From: Plectrocnemia conspersa
Taxonomy: Eukaryota; Arthropoda; Insecta; Trichoptera; Polycentropodidae
Reading direction: 5' to 3'
NCBI GenBank assembly: GCA_009617715.1
Contig: VTFK01000119.1
Span: forward strand, 744,001 to 808,000
Length of the DNA stretch: 64,000 nt
Numbering within the stretch: the stretch's first letter is position 1; every line of letters starts with the position of its first letter. The position numbers and the translations under genes were made by a program. Of this stretch, positions 60,223 through 64,000 are shown piece by piece. The notes beneath the pieces are model-generated. The model was not told the origin of the DNA and searched no databases. It saw nothing but the letters and a program-made list of their open reading frames with translations.

Positions 60223-60322
60223 AATAGCGCATTTTTTATAAATAAAAATTTAAATGCCGCTGCCAGGGCTCGAACCTGCCACTTCAGAATTATTTGTCAG
60301 AGACGTTATGGAATGCGCTATT
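60223..60322 (-). mobile_element. Short AATAGCG/CGCTATT-ended element, copy 2
   Basis: A 100-bp unit is bounded by AATAGCGCAT and ATGCGCTATT, exact inverted repeats of 10 bp. On the minus strand it reads CATAACGTCTCTGACAAATA, then GGCAGGTTCGAGCCCTGGC with a perfect pol III B box (GGTTCGAGCC), then TTTATAAAAAATGCGCTATT. It matches 6701-6783, in which the B box has decayed. No clear A box is seen. It combines DNA-transposon-like ends with a tRNA-like core, which is unusual, and could instead be a fragment of a longer tRNA-related repeat. Confidence 0.75.
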
Positions 60323-60334
60323 CCTATAAAAAGT

Positions 60335-60500
60335 AAATGCACATGTGCGTGTGGCAGAGCGAAGGAGCTAGGGCAAGGTGCCTCACGCTTTGACTCACCC
60401 TGACGCACGCATCAGACGGCGTTTCAACCATGCGTCAGTATTTGTTTGCCTGTCGTAGGGAGATTTAGGTCGAAGCGCAGAATATTCTTGCGCTTCTCAA
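60335..60500. other. GC-rich patch with two inverted repeats
   Basis: CTGACGCA (60400-60407) faces TGCGTCAG (60431-60438). GAAGCGCA (60472) faces TGCGCTTC (ending 60496) around GAATATTC. It lies between the short element and the start of the three-exon gene, so it may be that gene's promoter or 5' leader, or the end of a mobile element. Confidence 0.45.
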
Positions 60501-60598
60501 ATATTTTTTGACTTAACAAATATATATAATATTTTTACTTAATTCCGGTGAATCGGATCTTATATTTAAAGGAGTAGAATATTTCTCAAGTGATTAAA

Positions 60599-60963
60599 AT
60601 GTTCATAATAGAATCAGACAAAGATTATTGTAATAACAAAGTAAGTACTATTTACCTTTACATTTGAAATTATTATTTATTATAAAATCAGTGCAAACAA
60701 ATTTTAATTATTTATAGTTCATATTAAATATTTCAGATTCATCGGAGTGTAATCAAAACACGGAACATCTATATAATGTAAGTATGATATCAACATTTTC
60801 GTTATAACAAAAAATATGACAAATATATATTATTTTGCAGGAACTTTTTTTATTAAATGGGATAAATAACTATAGTAGTATAATTGGTTTTGCTGATAAC
60901 ATTATTTTGCCGTCTTATGTTTCAAAAAAATTAACACGGTTCTGTTTCAAATGCATAAAGTAA
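60599..60963 (+). CDS. Three-exon gene for a 74-residue protein, function unknown
   Basis: The start ATG at 60599 is in good insect context (GATTAAAATG). Exon 1 (60599-60640, 14 codons, MFIIESDKDYCNNK) ends at GTAAGTACT. Intron 1 is 77 bp and ends TTATTTATAG. Exon 2 (60718-60777, 20 codons, starts FILN, contains ISDSSECNQNTE) ends at GTAAGTATG. Intron 2 is 63 bp and ends TATTTTGCAG. Exon 3 (60841-60963) has 40 codons and TAA, ending RFCFKCIK with one CxxC pair. All introns are phase 0. A nearer acceptor (TTTCAG at 60739) would stop the frame early. AATAAA occurs at 60962, 61103 and 61115. There is no signal peptide or known domain. It could be a host gene, or the 3' part of a longer gene or of a transposase, since repeat modules lie just upstream. 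Confidence 0.6.
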
Positions 60964-60969
60964 TAAAAT

Positions 60970-62045
60970 GGCCGGAATCGTGTTTTTTTTATTATTATTT
61001 TTGTATGGTATATGTTTTTAGATGTGTTATATTATAATTAATTTATGTTTAATTTTTATAAATATATTTTTTACCATTTATTTTTTAATATTATTTTTTT
61101 TAAATAAAAAATACAATAAAATATACTTTGTTTTATTGCAAATATTTGAGAAACTGCGCGTGCTTGACGTTATCGGGTCTGATTAGGAAATGCGTTTGTG
61201 TGCGAGCATAAATAATGACAAAAAGGCATATCGTGGTTTCGTTCTACGCTCGATTAAAACTATTTTGGTCTCTCGACAGCTACCATATGAATAAACGGAA
61301 TAATGTATAAAAATAAAATACGTAGTATATATTAAAATTCAGCATTTATATACAATGTAAAAATTGGGCTACACGGCACTTTTTTAAAAATAGCAATCTA
61401 TATAAAAAATCTTTATAACTAATTATTATTGGAAAATAACAAAACTACAATATTATTTTTCTCTTTTTTCTCTTTAATATTATTATTGGCGTATAATTAC
61501 GTTATCTGATAAACTATACAATTATTTTTTTTATATAATACAATAAAAAAAATACATTTAATAATCAAAATAGCAGTAAAAGTTAAAATATATTCGATAA
61601 TAACTTTGACTTTTCTCTACTATAAAATACTATTTTTAGTAAGCATATAAACACTGATTTTTTAAATATCTAAAAATTTCTAGACACGCTGCCAAAATTA
61701 CCATAAATCTTAAATCTAAGGTTAAAGAATACAATATCTTAATAAAAATATTTTTTCAAATAAAATTACATTATTATTGAAAATTTACAAAAATGGAAGA
61801 CGAGTGTGACATGTGAAACCAAATAGGTTAAACATAATAATAGCATTACTATTCAAAACAGTAAAATCAACACGAATAGGAAATAGTCTATAAGAGATTC
61901 TTGCAAATTATACCTATTGAAAATAAAGCATATTTATATAACAACTCATTTTTATAATTTTATGAACCGTTATAATTGATGCAAATTGAGCCGTTATAAT
62001 GGACAATTACCATGTTTGTATATGATATATACATGAAAACATGTT
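60970..62045. other. A+T-rich spacer
   Basis: Includes the likely poly(A) signals of the upstream gene and a mild GC patch at 61150-61290 (GAGAAACTGCGCGTGCTTGACG). No other gene. Confidence 0.5.
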
Positions 62046-62049
62046 TTTC

Positions 62050-62295
62050 TTTCATTCCAAAATATCGAGTGTGCCCATTTTGTGTGAAGCCTCGGTCGCG
62101 AATGCGAGAAGCTTTTGGCCGGAGCTTTGGAAACATGGAAAGGGCGGCGGGGTGGAGGGAATGGGGGCGGACCCCCCGCTAGCCCCGCCCCCTCACCTCC
62201 CACCATACTCTCTTGGCAACCTGGCGGACGGGAAAGGAATTAAAATCTTTCAAGATGAAATATTCGCAGAGCATAGACGTACCTGCCCATAATCT
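62050..62295. other. GC-rich island, candidate regulatory DNA
   Basis: AGGGCGGCGGGGTGGAGGG and GCCCCGCCCCCTCACC (Sp1/KLF-type) lie about 30 bp apart. Opposing frames (+83, -70 codons) are proline- or glycine-rich only because of this composition. Confidence 0.4.
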
Positions 62296-62555
62296 CATTT
62301 TTCACCTAATGCCAATTAATATTTATTTAAACATGCAAAATAATTCAAAAATGTCATCAAAATATAACTGGAATTTTTTGATGATATACTATTGATAATT
62401 GATAGTAGTAAATGTAATAATTCGCTATCTCAAACTGTCAATATCGCGTATATAATTGCAAACACGCATTTAATCGTTTATACACAAACATTCTAACAGT
62501 GCTAACAAAAGAGTTAACGATTTTTTGATTGAGTTATGCCTCTATACCTCAATTG
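62296..62555. other. A+T-rich spacer
   Basis: Nothing recognised. Confidence 0.5.
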
Positions 62556-62559
62556 AACG

Positions 62560-62995
62560 CTCACAATGGAATTTGTTCTGGCGCGCACCGTAATAATGGC
62601 ATTACGATAAATAGCGGTTTGATCTAACAGCGAAACCGTTTTACTTAGCATATTTTCACACGTAATCCATTACGATAACCAGTCATATTTACTAAGCCTA
62701 AGAATTACATTATTACGCGTCATGTTTGTTTGTTTTTTTTAATGGGAAAAGTTTCGCCACTCTAATGGTAATATTTGGGGAATGTAAACGATAATTTTCG
62801 TCGCCATTACACATAGCCGAGATTTAACGAGCCACATCCTGGTCGCCCCTTGCTGCGCACTACCTTCTTCCACTTTCCCTGCGCAACCCAAATACGTCCA
62901 GTCGACAGGGTGTACAAGAGTTTACAATAACGCGAGCATATCCGTTAGCTGACTGAAATATTTTCCACTATATAAACATAATTAAAATGGTAAGA
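62560..62995 (+). promoter_or_regulatory. Homeodomain-site-rich island ending in ATG-plus-donor
   Basis: Repeated TAATGG, TAATCC and CATTACG words (GTAATAATGGCATTACGATA, ACACGTAATCCATTACGATA, TCTAATGGTAATA, GTCGCCATTACAC) fit a homeodomain cluster. A pyrimidine-rich GC block follows to about 62900. At 62987 an ATG (AATTAAAATG) is directly followed by GTAAGAG, so a first exon ending at its start codon is possible on the + strand. Confidence 0.35.
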
Positions 62996-63524
62996 GCAAT
63001 GCATATTTCTAACCAAAATGCCATTAGTTTTAGAACAATGTATTAAAAGTTATAAAATTAAACTAAAATGAACATCTAATAATACCCGTATATCCTATAA
63101 ACAAAGTGATTCATGCGTAATACTATGAATTCACGCATTCCGCTTTAGAACAATGGACTGCTGTTTTTTTAATCAATGCGCATTTACTTAAAAATATCGA
63201 TTTGATTATTCAGCGCTCAAATCAGAAATTATATTTCCCCCCCCCCCTTCCGAAATACGCGTGTAAGGTGAACCAAATTAATAATAGTCTATATGTTCTA
63301 TGTGTTTGATTTTAATGAAATTGTGCTTACTACAAATCCAAAATTTAATAAATATTTTTATTAAAATATAATAAAATTTTTTTCTTTTTAAGGATTTTTT
63401 TTTAACTGATTATAAAAATATAGATATGTATGTTAATTAACTAAGAATGACCTATTAAAATCACAGCATACATATATTTAAATTATATTAAATTAAGATC
63501 ATTGTGATCAAACAATGTCAACGT
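62996..63524. other. A+T-rich spacer with C11 tract
   Basis: Eleven consecutive C at 63237-63247. Otherwise nothing recognised. Confidence 0.55.
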
Positions 63525-63529
63525 ATTAA

Positions 63530-64000
63530 GAAGCCGGACGAAGACAGCCACAGACGAGTTGGCTAGAACAACGTTCTGGCCTTAATTCGCATCAAAAGCG
63601 GATGCGATCGTGATTTTCGAAGACGTTGCAAAACTAAAAACTGGAATTCCTCTGGAATAATTTAATTATCAACAGCGCCCTTCATTAGTTTTAATAAATG
63701 CTTAGCGATATACAACTTTCTGCGATAACTCAGCGAATCGTATCCCAGTACTTCTAAAAGAAAAGCGCTGGGTTACAACGGATAATTACCTTTTCTGAAC
63801 TTTTTCGATTAAGAGTGAGTATTTGGTTATTCGGGGATTCTAAAATATAGATCCCGATTCGAGATGCTGTGAACTAAAGTATCATAGAGAACGCGAATAA
63901 CTTTAAATGCGTATCTCATAAAAAATACACGTGTCTACACGTTTACGTATTGAGATACCCTCCACTTGATCTTAAAAGTGATGAGATATTTAGTGAAAGT
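63530..64000 (-). mobile_element. Jockey-like non-LTR retrotransposon remnant, copy 3 (cut by window end)
   Basis: It aligns with 15560-15850: CAGCGAATCGTATC, TGAACTTTTTCGATTAA, TATTTGGTTA, GATCCCGATTCGAGATGCTG and TCATAGAGAACGCGAATAAC. This is the 3' part of the element as read on the minus strand. The catalytic RT region would lie beyond the window edge. Stops are frequent. Confidence 0.75.

Noticed and set aside
60718..60777. Alternative acceptor at 60739 for exon 2
   Set aside because: It shifts phase and gives a stop a few codons into exon 3; the acceptor at 60717 keeps the frame throughout.

Overview
The window looks like nuclear DNA from an insect. It is very A+T-rich (roughly 70% or more by eye). 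It carries decayed animal transposons (three mariner/Tc1-type transposase fragments, one hAT-type fragment and three pieces of a Jockey-like non-LTR retrotransposon), tRNA-derived SINE-like repeats, inverted-repeat elements and a 159-bp satellite array. The one convincing gene model has introns of only 77 and 63 bp, as is common in insects. I cannot fix the order. Nothing bacterial, viral or organellar is visible, and there is no operon, CRISPR array or rRNA gene.

Layout. 1-1501 is the end of a satellite array. The rest is a gene-poor, A+T-rich background crossed by two kinds of structure. The first is about 25 to 30 short (150-700 bp) GC- and CpG-rich islands, every 1-4 kb, from about 4.5 kb to 63 kb. 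Almost none carries a convincing coding frame. They hold CCAAT boxes, GAGA-like tracts, homeodomain-type TAAT sites, YY1/Pho-like GCCAT words, small perfect hairpins and isolated splice-donor words. By inference this is the cis-regulatory landscape, or the first exons and promoters, of a gene lying mostly outside the window. The second is dispersed repeats: at least seven families occur two or more times inside the window.

Genes. The best coding call is a three-exon, 74-codon gene at 60599-60963 on the + strand, with consensus GT-AG introns that all keep frame. Weaker candidates are a signal-peptide-bearing open frame at 40173-40496 (+) and short Kozak-ATG-plus-donor segments at 45937-45983 (-), 32190-32196 (+) and 62987-62989 (+). 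No function can be assigned to any of them.

The segment 59628-60500 is the most structured repeat neighbourhood. Four repeat modules lie nearly end to end, each with a second copy elsewhere in the window (about 30.2, 2.2, 25.7 and 6.7 kb). A palindrome-rich GC patch follows, and then the three-exon gene. Whether that gene is a host gene or part of an unrecognised mobile element is the main open question.
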